Shown: piece after piece, positions 1 to 8,219 of the stretch
How positions within the stretch are numbered: position 1 is the first letter of the stretch
How the letters are laid out: each line of letters opens with the position of its first letter
NCBI GenBank assembly: GCA_014879945.1
Contig: JACSRE010000119.1
Span: 1 to 34,901 of the forward strand
Source of the DNA: Myxococcus sp.
Lineage (GTDB): Bacteria; Myxococcota; Myxococcia; Myxococcales; Myxococcaceae
Direction: 5' to 3'
Length of the DNA stretch: 34,901 nt
Program-made: the position numbers and the translations under genes
The notes under the pieces: model-generated
Told to the model about the DNA's origin: nothing
Database searches by the model: none
The model's input: the letters and a program-made list of their open reading frames with translations, nothing else

Positions 1-383
1 CATCCTGGGGCTGGAGCAGGTCCCAAGGGTTTGGCTGTTCGCCAATTAAAGCGGTACGCGAGCTGGGTTCAAAACGTCGTGAGACAGTTTGGTCCCTATC
101 TTCCGTGGGCGTAGGAGGCTTGAGAGGATCTGACCTTAGTACGAGAGGACCGGGTTGGACGCACCTCTGGTGTACCAGTTGTCACGCCAGTGGCATCGCT
201 GGGTAGCCATGTGCGGATTGGATAACCGCTGAAAGCATCTAAGCGGGAAACCGACCTCAAGATTTGGCCTCCCGGGGGCAACCCCCTGAAGACCCGATGG
301 AGACTACGTCGTTGATAGGCCGGATGTGTAAGCGCGGCAACGCGTTCAGCTAACCGGTACTAATCGGTCGTGAGGCTTACATT
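1..383 (+). rRNA. rrl: 23S ribosomal RNA, 3' end (partial)
   Basis: This is the 3'-terminal part of 23S rRNA, cut by the window edge. The sequence follows bacterial domain VI closely. It contains the sarcin-ricin loop core AGTACGAGAGGACC at 138-151, where elongation factors contact the ribosome, and the conserved block AACGTCGTGAGACAGTT just upstream. The terminal helix strand CGTGAGGCTTA lies near 369-379. The exact mature 3' end is estimated from the usual end of this helix and may be off by a few bases. Short reading frames in this stretch should be ignored. Confidence 0.97.
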
Positions 384-448
384 ATCTCTTTCTCGATGGC
401 GCGAGAGCCCCACAGTGGCTCCGCGATTCAAGGTCGAGGTCGAGGCCC

Positions 449-488
449 CTGCAGTCAAGCACTGCAGTTCGTAGAGCGCTCAGCGCTC
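449..488 (+). other. Two hairpins in the 23S-5S spacer (probable rRNA processing signals)
   Basis: The 23S-5S spacer (about 384-520) holds no tRNA. Two perfect hairpins lie close together: CTGCAGT (449-455) pairs with ACTGCAG (461-467), and GAGCGC (474-479) pairs with GCGCTC (483-488). Stable stems in this spacer usually take part in RNase processing of the rRNA precursor, which is the role inferred here. The pairing is seen directly; the role is inferred. Confidence 0.5.
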
Positions 489-520
489 GTTCAATTCTGC
501 CTTCGTATGCACCAAGTTTT

Positions 521-636
<116 letters not shown>

Positions 637-645
637 TCTTTTTTT

Positions 646-683
646 GACCCCACACTGGGAAACCGGTGTGGGGTCTTTTTTTT
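646..683 (+). terminator. Intrinsic terminator of the rRNA operon
   Basis: GACCCCACAC (646-655) is perfectly complementary to GTGTGGGGTC (666-675), with a 10-nt loop, and eight T residues (676-683) follow directly. This is a textbook factor-independent terminator ten bases after the 5S gene. Confidence 0.96.
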
Positions 684-746
684 GCCTCGCGGCCGGCATT
701 TGGCAACGGAATCAACCGTTTGCCCCGGTTTCGGCCGGTTCGATGA

Positions 747-775
747 TTGACGGTTCGGGGTTGTGCGACTATCGT
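747..775 (+). promoter_or_regulatory. Candidate sigma-70 promoter for the Ser/Thr kinase gene
   Basis: TTGACG (747-752) is followed after exactly 17 bp by TATCGT (770-775). This fits a housekeeping -35/-10 pair and would start transcription near 782. It lies after the rRNA terminator and before the kinase ATG at 838. It also argues against the upstream ATG at 763, which would fall between the two boxes. The match is by eye only. Confidence 0.5.
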
Positions 776-837
776 CGCGCTCCTGGACGCAGCCGTGCTG
801 CATCCTTTCGCTGGTCCTCCCGCGTCACACGAGTCGG

Positions 838-3822
838 ATGAAGAAGCCCACCGTTTTCGGCAAGTACCTGCTCATGGAACGGCTCAACGTGGGCGGCATG
901 GCCGAGGTGTTTACGGCCAAGGCCTTCGGCGTCGAGGGGTTTGAGCGCATCCTGGCGATCAAGAAGATCCTCCCCACGATGGCGGAGGATGAAGAGTTCA
1001 TCACGATGTTCATCGATGAGGCGCGGATCAGCGTTCAGCTGAACCACGCCAACGTCGTGCACATCCACGAGCTCGGCAAGCACGACGAGGCCTATTACAT
1101 CGCGATGGAGTACGTCTCAGGCAAAGACCTGCGGGCGTTGCTCGAGCGGTTTCGGCGACGACGTGAGATCATGCCGACCGCGATGGCGGTCTACGTCGCC
1201 TCGAAGATGTGCGAGGGCCTCGACTACGCGCACCGCAAGAAGGACGCGCGCGGCCAGGATCTCTCGATCATCCACCGCGACGTGTCCCCGCAGAACATCC
1301 TCCTCTCGTACGAAGGAGAGGTGAAGATCATCGACTTCGGCATCGCGAAGGCCGCGAACCGGAGCCAGAAGACCCAGGCGGGCATTCTCAAGGGGAAGTT
1401 CGGCTACATGAGCCCTGAGCAGGTGCGCGGCCAGCCGATCGACCGGCGCAGCGACATCTTCGCGGTGGGCGTCACGCTCTACGAGATGCTCACCGGCGAG
1501 AAGCTCTTCGTGGGCGAGTCGGACTTCTCCACGCTCGAGAAGGTGCGCAACGCCGAGGTGCCGCTCCCGCGGCAGTTCAACCCCAACATTCCCGCCGGCC
1601 TCGAGAAGGTCGTCCTCAAGTCGTTGGCCCGCGAGGTCGAAGATCGGTACCAGTGGGCCAGCGACCTTCAGGAAGACTTGATGCGCTTCCTGCTGGCGGG
1701 CGACGCCATCTACTCCGGCAAGCACCTCTCGGCGTACATGAAGGAGGCCTTCGCCGAGGATCTCTACCGCGAAGCCGAGAAGATGGAGCGCTACGCCTCG
1801 GTATCCAAGCCCGAGGATCTCGAGTCGTCAGGAGTGACGGCCGCCCCGAAGAAGCGACCGCCCGCGCCCGCGCCGCCTCCCCCGGCGCCGGCCCCACCTC
1901 GGAGCCGCAGCTCGCAGGCCGTCTCGGCCGCCGGCGGCGCTGGCGCCCTGGCCACCGGCCCCCAGAACGCGACCGTCAACATTCCTCCGCCGACGGCTGA
2001 AGAGCTCGCCGAGATGGATGGCTCGGCCGATCGGACCATCATCATGCCGGCGGGGTCGGCGGTGGTGATCCCTGCTCCCGCTGCCGCGGGGGTCGAGGTC
2101 GATCTCAAGACGGCGATCGGGCTGCCCTCACCCTTCAAACAGCCCGCTGACTCGGGTGGGCCTGCCCGCCAGCAGCTGCGGCCCGCGAAGGCGCCCACCG
2201 GCGCCGGCACGTCGACCACCCACGACAACCTCAACCCCTCGGCGCTCAGCGCGCTGGCGCCTGGAGCCTCGAACGCGACCGTGCCGCCCAGAGGGCCGGT
2301 CAACGACGATGACACCGGCAACGATCTCAAGCCGATCGAGATGACCGGCTTCCGACCGGCGCTCGACGTCGACGACGACGGCAACGAGCTTGCGCCCGAA
2401 GGCGGCAACGAGACCGTGCCTCCCGCGCGGAACAGCCGGCCGAAGGTCGTCATCGGCGACGCGCCGGTCAACGGTGCGACCACCGTCGGGCCTTCGCCGC
2501 TCTCGGCAGGCCTCAACGAGACCATCGCGCCGTCGAGCACGCGCGCGTTCGAGGGCCAAGAAGACGCGGAGCCGCTGGAGGACGAACCGCTCGAAGAAGA
2601 CGAGCAGCCGGCGGAAGACGAGGAGTTCGCGCCAGCCGAGCATACGGCGGAGCGGCCGGCGGTCAGCAGGCGCCGCGCGACGCCGGCGCCGCGCCCGCAG
2701 AGCAAGCGGCAGCAGCCGGCGGTGCGGTCGAAGCAGGGCCAGACCCGCAAGAAGCCCGGCGTGATGATCGCCATCGGCGCGCTCGCCGTCGTCGCGGTGC
2801 TGGTCGTGGCCGCCGCGGCGGTGAAGCTGACCACCGCCAACAACACGCGCCTCCTCATTCTGGTGAAGCCGAAGATCCCCTTCACGGCCACCATCGGAGG
2901 GAAGACCTACGACGGCTCTCAGGCGATCGAGATCGAGCCGGGCAAGCACATCGTCACGCTCAAGCCCGCGAAGAACGGCTACGGCCGACAGCAGATCCCA
3001 GTCGACATCGTCGCCGGCAAGATCAACCAGTTCGAAGTGCCCCTCGTGGCCGATGAGCGACCGGTTGACCCGCCGGTCGAGCCGAAGCCCCCCGTGCCGA
3101 CCGTCGCCGGGAACGACCCGAAGGCGACGCCCGACCCGAAGGTGACCCCGGACCCGAAGGCGACCCCGGACCCGAAGGCGACCCCGGACCCGAAGGTGGA
3201 GCCGCCGAAGCCGGCCCCCTGGGCTGCCGTCGTCACCTCCGAAGAGCAGGGGGTGGAGATCAGCCTCGACGGCAAGGTGCGAGGGACGACGCCCAACGTG
3301 AAGATCGCCGACCTCGTGCCCGGCAAGACCTACCGGGGCCTGGGCAAGAAGCAGGGCTTCATCACCGAGACCTTCACGATCGAGAACGGCGCCAACGAGC
3401 CGGTGGTGACGCTCTCGTTGTCGATGAAGCCGGCGCTCGAGAAGGACCCGCCGCCGGTCGAGAAGAAGGACCCGCCGGTTGTGGTGAAGAAGGACCCGCC
3501 GCCGGTCGAGAAGAAGGATCCGCCCCCGGTGGTGGTGAAGAAAGATCCACCGCCGCCGCCGCCACCGAAGAATGACCCGCCGCCGGTGAAGAACCTCGCC
3601 AAGGGCCGGCTGAAGATCGCCTCGAACCCGACCCAGGCCGAGGTGATCATCGACGGGAAGCCCACCGGTCGAAAGACGCCCGTGCTGCCGACGAGCCCCC
3701 TCGAGGTGCCGGTGGGCAAGCACAAGATCCAGTTCAAGCTGAACGGGAAGATGTCGGCGCCGATGGAGGTCAACGTCGTCGAGGGCGACAACCCCGTCAT
3801 CAAGGGTGAGATCCCCCAGTAG
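838..3822 (+). CDS. Membrane-anchored eukaryotic-type Ser/Thr protein kinase with C-terminal PEGA domain
   Basis: Product of 994 aa. An N-terminal Hanks-type kinase domain covers about residues 8-290: a glycine loop around L16-V24 (LNVGGMAEV), the ATP-anchoring lysine K42 in AIKK, the paired glutamate E61, the catalytic HRD at 146-148 and DFG at 166-168. All catalytic residues are present, so it should be active. A long Pro/Ala-rich and then acidic linker follows, then one membrane helix at about 642-664. The outer part has five DPKATP-like hexapeptides (DNA 3115-3204), a KDPP-rich stretch (DNA 3442-3590) and a PEGA domain at about 922-994, a fold found in surface proteins. The topology suggests a receptor kinase with its sensor in the periplasm; the signal and targets are unknown. 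The start at 838 was chosen because the kinase domain begins at once and a promoter candidate lies at 747-775. A clear Shine-Dalgarno is lacking. Confidence 0.93.
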   Translation: MKKPTVFGKYLLMERLNVGGMAEVFTAKAFGVEGFERILAIKKILPTMAEDEEFITMFIDEARISVQLNHANVVHIHELGKHDEAYYIAMEYVSGKDLRALLERFRRRREIMPTAMAVYVASKMCEGLDYAHRKKDARGQDLSIIHRDVSPQNILLSYEGEVKIIDFGIAKAANRSQKTQAGILKGKFGYMSPEQVRGQPIDRRSDIFAVGVTLYEMLTGEKLFVGESDFSTLEKVRNAEVPLPRQFNPNIPAGLEKVVLKSLAREVEDRYQWASDLQEDLMRFLLAGDAIYSGKHLSAYMKEAFAEDLYREAEKMERYASVSKPEDLESSGVTAAPKKRPPAPAPPPPAPAPPRSRSSQAVSAAGGAGALATGPQNATVNIPPPTAEELAEMDGSADRTIIMPAGSAVVIPAPAAAGVEVDLKTAIGLPSPFKQPADSGGPARQQLRPAKAPTGAGTSTTHDNLNPSALSALAPGASNATVPPRGPVNDDDTGNDLKPIEMTGFRPALDVDDDGNELAPEGGNETVPPARNSRPKVVIGDAPVNGATTVGPSPLSAGLNETIAPSSTRAFEGQEDAEPLEDEPLEEDEQPAEDEEFAPAEHTAERPAVSRRRATPAPRPQSKRQQPAVRSKQGQTRKKPGVMIAIGALAVVAVLVVAAAAVKLTTANNTRLLILVKPKIPFTATIGGKTYDGSQAIEIEPGKHIVTLKPAKNGYGRQQIPVDIVAGKINQFEVPLVADERPVDPPVEPKPPVPTVAGNDPKATPDPKVTPDPKATPDPKATPDPKVEPPKPAPWAAVVTSEEQGVEISLDGKVRGTTPNVKIADLVPGKTYRGLGKKQGFITETFTIENGANEPVVTLSLSMKPALEKDPPPVEKKDPPVVVKKDPPPVEKKDPPPVVVKKDPPPPPPPKNDPPPVKNLAKGRLKIASNPTQAEVIIDGKPTGRKTPVLPTSPLEVPVGKHKIQFKLNGKMSAPMEVNVVEGDNPVIKGEIPQ
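3115..3204 (+). repeat. Five tandem 18-bp coding repeats in the kinase gene
   Basis: Five consecutive 18-bp units of the form GACCCGAAGGCGACCCCG encode DPK(A/V)(T/E)P hexapeptides in the extracytoplasmic linker of the kinase. The units differ at one to a few positions. Such near-identical arrays can change copy number by slippage, so linker length may vary between strains. Confidence 0.85.
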
Positions 3823-3863
3823 CGGCTGACGCGGCGCTCCGCTCCGCCGTCTTCCCGACGCGT

Positions 3864-3885
3864 GCCCGGCGTGGCATAGCCGGGC
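3864..3885 (+). promoter_or_regulatory. Perfect hairpin directly before the first aminomutase-family start codon
   Basis: GCCCGGC (3864-3870) pairs with GCCGGGC (3879-3885) around an 8-nt loop, and the ATG begins two bases later. No T-run follows. It may end or attenuate kinase transcripts, or hold the start codon of the next gene in structure. No Shine-Dalgarno is visible between the hairpin and the ATG. Confidence 0.4.
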
Positions 3886-3886
3886 C

Positions 3887-5287
3887 ATGCAGACCGTCAC
3901 CACCCCCGAGACCCCGAAGGCTCCGGCGCCCGCCGCGGTGCAGCCGTTCAAGTACCCGCTCGAGCGCCAGTTCGTCGAACCCGACTGGACGCGCATTCCC
4001 GGGTACCGAGACGTCTCGAAGTCCGACTGGGAGAGCGCCCTCTGGCAGCGCCGGCACACCATCAAGAACCTCAAGGAGCTCAGGGCCGCCCTCGGCGCGC
4101 TGCTGCCCGAGGCGCTGGCGACGTCGATCGAGCGCGATCAGCGTGAGAAGGCGACGATGTCGATCCTGATCACGCCGCACATGGTGAACACCATGAACAC
4201 CGACGATCTGTGGGGCGACCCGCTGCGTCGGTACATGCTCCCGGCGTTCGACGATCGGCACCCCGTCTACTCGAACCACCCGCGGGCCTCGCGCGACTCG
4301 CTCCACGAGGCCGAGATGTGGAAGGTCGAGGGCCTCACCCACCGCTACCCCACCAAGGTGCTCGCCGAGCTGCTCTCGACGTGCCCCCAGTACTGCGGCC
4401 ACTGCACCCGCATGGACCTGGTGGGCAACGACGTGCCGCAGGTGGACAAGCTGAAGTTCACCGTGGCGCAGCCCGAGCGCTGGACGCAGATGCTCGACTA
4501 CCTCCGCAAGACGCCGACGGTGCGCGACGTGGTCGTCTCAGGCGGCGACGTGGCGAACGTGCCCATCGCGCAGCTCGAGAGCTTCGTCAGCCAGCTGCTC
4601 GACATTCCCAACGTGCGCGATATTCGGCTCGCGTCGAAGGGGCTGATGGGCATTCCCCAGCACTACCTGCAGGACAACGTGATGGCGGCGATGGAGCGCC
4701 TGGCCAGGAAGGCCTTCGAGCGCAACGTCGACCTCGCGCTCCACACCCACGTCAACAACGCCAACCAGGTGACGCCGCTGCTGGGCAAGGCCGCCAGGCG
4801 GCTGCTCGAGATGGGCTTCCGCGACGTGCGCAACCAGGGCGTCTTGCTGCGCGGCGTGAACGCGACCTCGAGAGACCTGCTCGAGCTCTCGTTCATGCTG
4901 CTCGATCACGCGCGCATCCTCCCGTACTACTTCTACATGTGCGACATGATCCCCAACTCGGAGCACTGGCGGGTCGCGGTGTGGGAGGCGCAGAAGCTCC
5001 AGCACGACATCATGGGGTACATGCCGGGCTTCGCGACGCCGCGCATCGTCTGTGACGTGCCGTACGTCGGCAAGCGCTGGGTGCACCAGGTGGCCGAGTA
5101 CGACCGCGAGAAGGGCATCTCGTACTGGACGAAGAACTACCGCACCGGCATCGAGCTGCAGGACCCCGAGGCGCTGAACAAGCGCTACGAGTTCTTCGAC
5201 CCGCTCTACACGCTGCCCGAGTCAGGCCAGCAGTGGTGGCGCGCCAACGCGAACACCGAGCAGCTCGCGCACTCGATTCACGCCTGA
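3887..5287 (+). CDS. KamA-family radical SAM protein (lysine 2,3-aminomutase-like, divergent)
   Basis: Product of 466 aa. The 4Fe-4S/SAM motif is C166-x3-C170-x2-C173 (CPQYCGHC), the spacing used by radical SAM enzymes. The family's PLP-binding lysine seems to be kept as K396 in DVPYVGKRW. However, the usual glycine run of true lysine 2,3-aminomutases (PGGGGK) is replaced by PYVGK. Acidic residues that bind substrate in that enzyme have likely counterparts at D353 and D390. It is therefore probably a PLP- and SAM-dependent amino-acid aminomutase with a different substrate from its neighbour. About 50 residues longer than typical lysine 2,3-aminomutase, mainly in the N-terminal part. The next gene, 53 bp downstream on the same strand, is a second family member, so the two are probably co-transcribed. 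Family assignment is firm; substrate is unknown. Confidence 0.88.
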   Translation: MQTVTTPETPKAPAPAAVQPFKYPLERQFVEPDWTRIPGYRDVSKSDWESALWQRRHTIKNLKELRAALGALLPEALATSIERDQREKATMSILITPHMVNTMNTDDLWGDPLRRYMLPAFDDRHPVYSNHPRASRDSLHEAEMWKVEGLTHRYPTKVLAELLSTCPQYCGHCTRMDLVGNDVPQVDKLKFTVAQPERWTQMLDYLRKTPTVRDVVVSGGDVANVPIAQLESFVSQLLDIPNVRDIRLASKGLMGIPQHYLQDNVMAAMERLARKAFERNVDLALHTHVNNANQVTPLLGKAARRLLEMGFRDVRNQGVLLRGVNATSRDLLELSFMLLDHARILPYYFYMCDMIPNSEHWRVAVWEAQKLQHDIMGYMPGFATPRIVCDVPYVGKRWVHQVAEYDREKGISYWTKNYRTGIELQDPEALNKRYEFFDPLYTLPESGQQWWRANANTEQLAHSIHA

Positions 5288-5340
5288 GCGGGCAGGCGGC
5301 GCTTTGCGGCGGCCGCGACCCTTGAGCTAAGCGCGCGCCC

Positions 5341-6549
5341 GTGAGCTTCGACGAGCTGAACAGCGAAGGTGGTTCTGCGCCCAGGGGCCCGGCGGTGCGA
5401 GCGCGTCGCGCCGAGCTGTTCCCCGACGCCACCGACGCGCAGTGGAACGACTGGCGCTGGCAGATGCGCCACGCGGTTCGCGACGGGGCCAGGCTGGCGA
5501 AGGCCCTCTCGCTCACCCTGGCCGAGCGCGCTGGCATCGAAGAGACGGCGAAGATCTTTCGCCTCGGCATCTCGCCCTACTACCTGTCGCTGATCGACCC
5601 CGAGCACCCGTTCTGCCCGGTGCGGATGCAGGCGGTGCCGGTGCAGGCCGAGGCGCGCGTTCGCCCCGGCGAGCTGAGAGACCCTCTCGGTGAAGACCCG
5701 AAGCGCCCCGTCGAGGCGATCGTGCACAAGTACCCCGACCGGGTGCTGTTCCTCGCGCTCGACGCCTGCTCGGTCTACTGCCGGCACTGCACGCGGCGCC
5801 GCATCACCAAGGGCGGCGAGGCGGAGCTGAACAAGGCCGAGCTCGAGAAGGGGCTCGAGTACGTGCGCACGCACCCGCAGGTGCGCGACGTGCTGCTGTC
5901 GGGCGGCGACCCGCTCTTGCTGTCGGAGGAGCGGCTCGAGCAGATCCTCACGCCGCTGCGCGCGATTCCCCACGTCGAGATGATCCGCATCGGCACGCGC
6001 ATTCCGGTGTGTCTGCCGATGCGCGTGACCGAGGCCCTGGCGAAGCTGCTGCGTCGGCACGCGCCGCTCTTCGTGGTGACGCACTTCAACCACCCCAAAG
6101 AGATCACCCCCGAGGCCCGGCGCGCCTGCGAGCTGCTGGTCGACCACGGCGTGCCGGTCGAGAACCAGGCGGTGCTGATGCGCCGGCTCAACTCCGATGC
6201 GCGCATCATCACCGAGCTCAGCCACGAGTGCCTGAAGATGCGGGTGCGGCCGTACTACCTGCACCAGATGGACGTCGCCGAAGGCCTGGAGCACCTGCGC
6301 ACGCCGATGGCCGCCGGGGTGCAGATCATCGAGCAGATGCGTGGGTGGACGACGGGGCTGGCGGTGCCGCACCTGGCGGTCGATCTGCCCGGGGGCGGCG
6401 GCAAGGTGACGGTGCAGCCGGACTACGTGGTGGAGCGCAAGGCGACCGAGACCGTCTTCCGCAACTACCGGGGCGAGTCGTACGCGTACCCCGAGCCCGA
6501 AGAGACCGACTGCACGTGCCCGTACGACGAGGTCTGGCGCGCGCGCTGA
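5341..6549 (+). CDS. kamA: L-lysine 2,3-aminomutase (radical SAM, PLP-dependent)
   Basis: Product of 402 aa, close to the roughly 416 aa of the clostridial enzyme. Known members interconvert L-lysine and L-beta-lysine using a 4Fe-4S cluster, S-adenosylmethionine and PLP. The cluster motif is C143-x3-C147-x2-C150 within CSVYCRHCTRRR, the lysine aminomutase version. The PLP lysine is K355 in DLPGGGGK, and the two aspartates that bind the substrate side chain are D311 (HQMD) and D348. All expected catalytic positions are thus present. A GTG start at 5341 is used because the frame has no earlier good start after the stop of the preceding gene. The beta-lysine could be a solute precursor, an antibiotic building block or a modification of elongation factor P; no partner gene for any of these is nearby. 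A related EF-P-specific isomerase (EpmB) is the main alternative. Confidence 0.85.
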   Translation: MSFDELNSEGGSAPRGPAVRARRAELFPDATDAQWNDWRWQMRHAVRDGARLAKALSLTLAERAGIEETAKIFRLGISPYYLSLIDPEHPFCPVRMQAVPVQAEARVRPGELRDPLGEDPKRPVEAIVHKYPDRVLFLALDACSVYCRHCTRRRITKGGEAELNKAELEKGLEYVRTHPQVRDVLLSGGDPLLLSEERLEQILTPLRAIPHVEMIRIGTRIPVCLPMRVTEALAKLLRRHAPLFVVTHFNHPKEITPEARRACELLVDHGVPVENQAVLMRRLNSDARIITELSHECLKMRVRPYYLHQMDVAEGLEHLRTPMAAGVQIIEQMRGWTTGLAVPHLAVDLPGGGGKVTVQPDYVVERKATETVFRNYRGESYAYPEPEETDCTCPYDEVWRAR

Positions 6550-6561
6550 GGCGGTCGCGCG

Positions 6562-7119
6562 CTACTTCTTCCCGCCCTTGCCCTTCGGCGCGGGCCCCGC
6601 TTCGGTCTTGTTCACCGCGTCGGAGTCGGCCGCGGCGCTCTGATCGCGCTCGTAGTCGCTGGGGAGCCCCTTCTCGACGGCGGGCGTCTCGCCTTGGCGC
6701 TCCTCGAGGGTGACCGGGTTGTCTTCAGAGATGCCCTTCTGAATCACGATCTCCTTCGGCTCCGAGGCGCTCTCGGCCCTGGCCTTCTGGGCGGCGGCCT
6801 GCTCCCGCGCCTCGAGCGCCCTGGCGGCCTGCTTGACCTGCTCGACCTGCTCGCGAGAGCGGTTCATCTGCGCGCGGCCCCACTCCTTGGCCGAGATGCC
6901 GTACTTCTCGAGCACCTGGTTCTGGGCGGCGGCCTGATCGCGGATCATCTGCGCGCGCTCTTCGCGGGTGAGCTCGGTCGACTTCTTGTTGCCGTACTTC
7001 GCCTCGACGGCGGCGGTCTGCTTCGCCTGCTCGCGCTCGATGGCCGCGGCACGCTCCGCGTCGAAGTCATCGGGGGCGAGGGCCAGCGCGACCGCGACGG
7101 TGAACGAGAATGCACCCAT
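6562..7119 (-). CDS. Secreted Gln/Ala/Glu-rich coiled-coil protein, unknown function
   Basis: Product of 185 aa that I do not recognise. The start ATG at 7119 has a strong Shine-Dalgarno (GGAGGT, 6 nt spacing), which excludes the longer upstream frame. The first 15 residues (MGAFSFTVAVALALA) look like a signal peptide, so the protein is probably periplasmic. The middle part (about 20-140) is rich in Ala, Gln, Glu, Lys and Arg with heptad-like spacing, suggesting a long helix or coiled coil. The tail is charged and ends in KGKGGKK. It converges on kamA with a 12-bp gap and is the third of three minus-strand genes for small envelope proteins. Confidence 0.75.
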   Translation of the reverse strand: MGAFSFTVAVALALAPDDFDAERAAAIEREQAKQTAAVEAKYGNKKSTELTREERAQMIRDQAAAQNQVLEKYGISAKEWGRAQMNRSREQVEQVKQAARALEAREQAAAQKARAESASEPKEIVIQKGISEDNPVTLEERQGETPAVEKGLPSDYERDQSAAADSDAVNKTEAGPAPKGKGGKK

Positions 7120-7251
7120 GAAGTGACCTCCGGCGAGACGAGCGGAGCCTAGCAGGCCGCGGAAGAACTCCCGTCGTCCGCATCGACCCCGGGAGTGGCC
7201 CAGGCCCTCATCGACAGCGCACGGGAGGGCGACGGGCACGGGGGCCGGGCG

Positions 7252-7572
7252 TCACTTCGCGCAGGAGGCGCAGGACTCGCCGAACTTCGCGCAGTCCTCC
7301 TGGGAGGTGACACACTTCTGCTGAAAGTCGTTGCGGTCGGGGGCCTTGGCCGCGATGTCGCAGGTCTGCTTCGACAGCGCGCAGGCCTTGGCCTTCACCG
7401 AGCAGAAGTCCTTGCAGGTGAGATCGGTGCGGGTGCGGAGCTCTTCGAGCTGGGCGCTGAGCTGATCGACCATCTCGTCGTCGGTGCCGGCGACGGTGGT
7501 GGTGGTCTGCCTGGGGCAGCCGGTCAGCGTCGCGATGGAGACGAGGAAGGCGAAGAGCGCGAGTCGGTTCAT
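7252..7572 (-). CDS. Small Cys-rich lipoprotein, unknown function
   Basis: Product of 106 aa. It starts with a typical lipoprotein signal ending in TLTGC, making Cys19 the likely lipid-modified residue. Eight more cysteines follow, in short-spaced pairs (for example CKDFC, and ESCASC at the end), consistent with disulfide bonds in the periplasm or outer membrane. A short helical stretch at about 38-50 precedes the Cys-rich part. No catalytic motif is visible. It is the middle gene of the minus-strand trio, 40 bp after the preceding gene. Confidence 0.75.
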   Translation of the reverse strand: MNRLALFAFLVSIATLTGCPRQTTTTVAGTDDEMVDQLSAQLEELRTRTDLTCKDFCSVKAKACALSKQTCDIAAKAPDRNDFQQKCVTSQEDCAKFGESCASCAK

Positions 7573-7612
7573 TGGTCGTGTGTAAACGCCTCGCGCGGCG
7601 GCGACAAGAACT

Positions 7613-8170
7613 TCACCGCCCGGCGTCACGCGGGCCCTCGAGCGCGCTGCTCCGGTCGGCCCACCAGCGGGCGAGATCGGCCCTCCAGTAGAACCAGGCC
7701 GAGACGGCGAGCACGACGACGATGGCGACCCGGCGCAGCCACGTCTCGCGCGTGTACTCGGGCGACGAGAGCTCGGCGCGCTCAGCCTCGGCCAGGCGCT
7801 CGCGGAGCGCGGCGGCGTGGAGGGAGAGGCCCCGCAGCGCCTCGACGACCCGGCCCAGGGCCTGAGACGACGGCGGGAGCGGGCCCTCGAGCGCCTCGTG
7901 CAGGGCCTGGGCGCGCCGTCGTTCTTCTTCGAAGGGCAGGGGCCCCGGCGCGTCGGCTCGAGAGCGCGCGGCCATGAACGCCTCGGCGGCCCGCCACAGC
8001 AGCACCTGCGCCGCCTCGGGGGGCACGCCGTAGAAGGCGGCGAACGCCTCGGGCGAGCGCCCGTCACCCGAGTCGGTCCGGGCGACGAAGCGGGCGACGA
8101 GCACCTGGAGCGCGCGCGGGTGCACGCGGGTCAGCGCGAGGTACGCAGAGTCGAGATCCGCCACGGTCAT
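7613..8170 (-). CDS. Helical protein with C-terminal membrane anchor, unknown function
   Basis: Product of 185 aa. The start ATG at 8170 gives MTVADLDSAYLALTRVHP and lies 49 bp from the divergent SpoIID-domain gene. Residues 1-70 are helical and include a conserved-looking segment (FAAFYGVPPEAAQVLLWRA) that might be a DNA- or protein-binding helical bundle. A charged middle region with leucine-rich heptads follows, then one hydrophobic helix near 145-165 (VAIVVVLAVSAWFYW). Without a signal peptide the N-terminal part should stay in the cytoplasm, as in tail-anchored or anti-sigma-like proteins. That comparison is only topological; no family was recognised. Confidence 0.65.
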   Translation of the reverse strand: MTVADLDSAYLALTRVHPRALQVLVARFVARTDSGDGRSPEAFAAFYGVPPEAAQVLLWRAAEAFMAARSRADAPGPLPFEEERRRAQALHEALEGPLPPSSQALGRVVEALRGLSLHAAALRERLAEAERAELSSPEYTRETWLRRVAIVVVLAVSAWFYWRADLARWWADRSSALEGPRDAGR

Positions 8171-8219
8171 CGAGGGCCAAATACTTGAGGTGAGCGCCGC
8201 GTGCCGTACCATGTGCGAC

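Noticed and set aside
384-520. Possible tRNA in the 23S-5S spacer
   Set aside because: Only two short hairpins are found; there is no cloverleaf, T-loop or acceptor pairing.
763-837. Upstream ATG that would add 25 residues to the kinase
   Set aside because: The extra residues match no kinase, and the ATG lies between the -35 and -10 boxes of the promoter candidate.
3115-3590. Short direct repeats as a CRISPR array
   Set aside because: They are 18-bp in-frame coding repeats with no spacers, inside the kinase linker.
2128-4074. 648-codon open frame on the minus strand opposite the kinase gene
   Set aside because: It is Arg/His/Leu-rich without any domain, spans the real kinase C-terminus and the next gene start, and is a typical by-product of high GC codon use.
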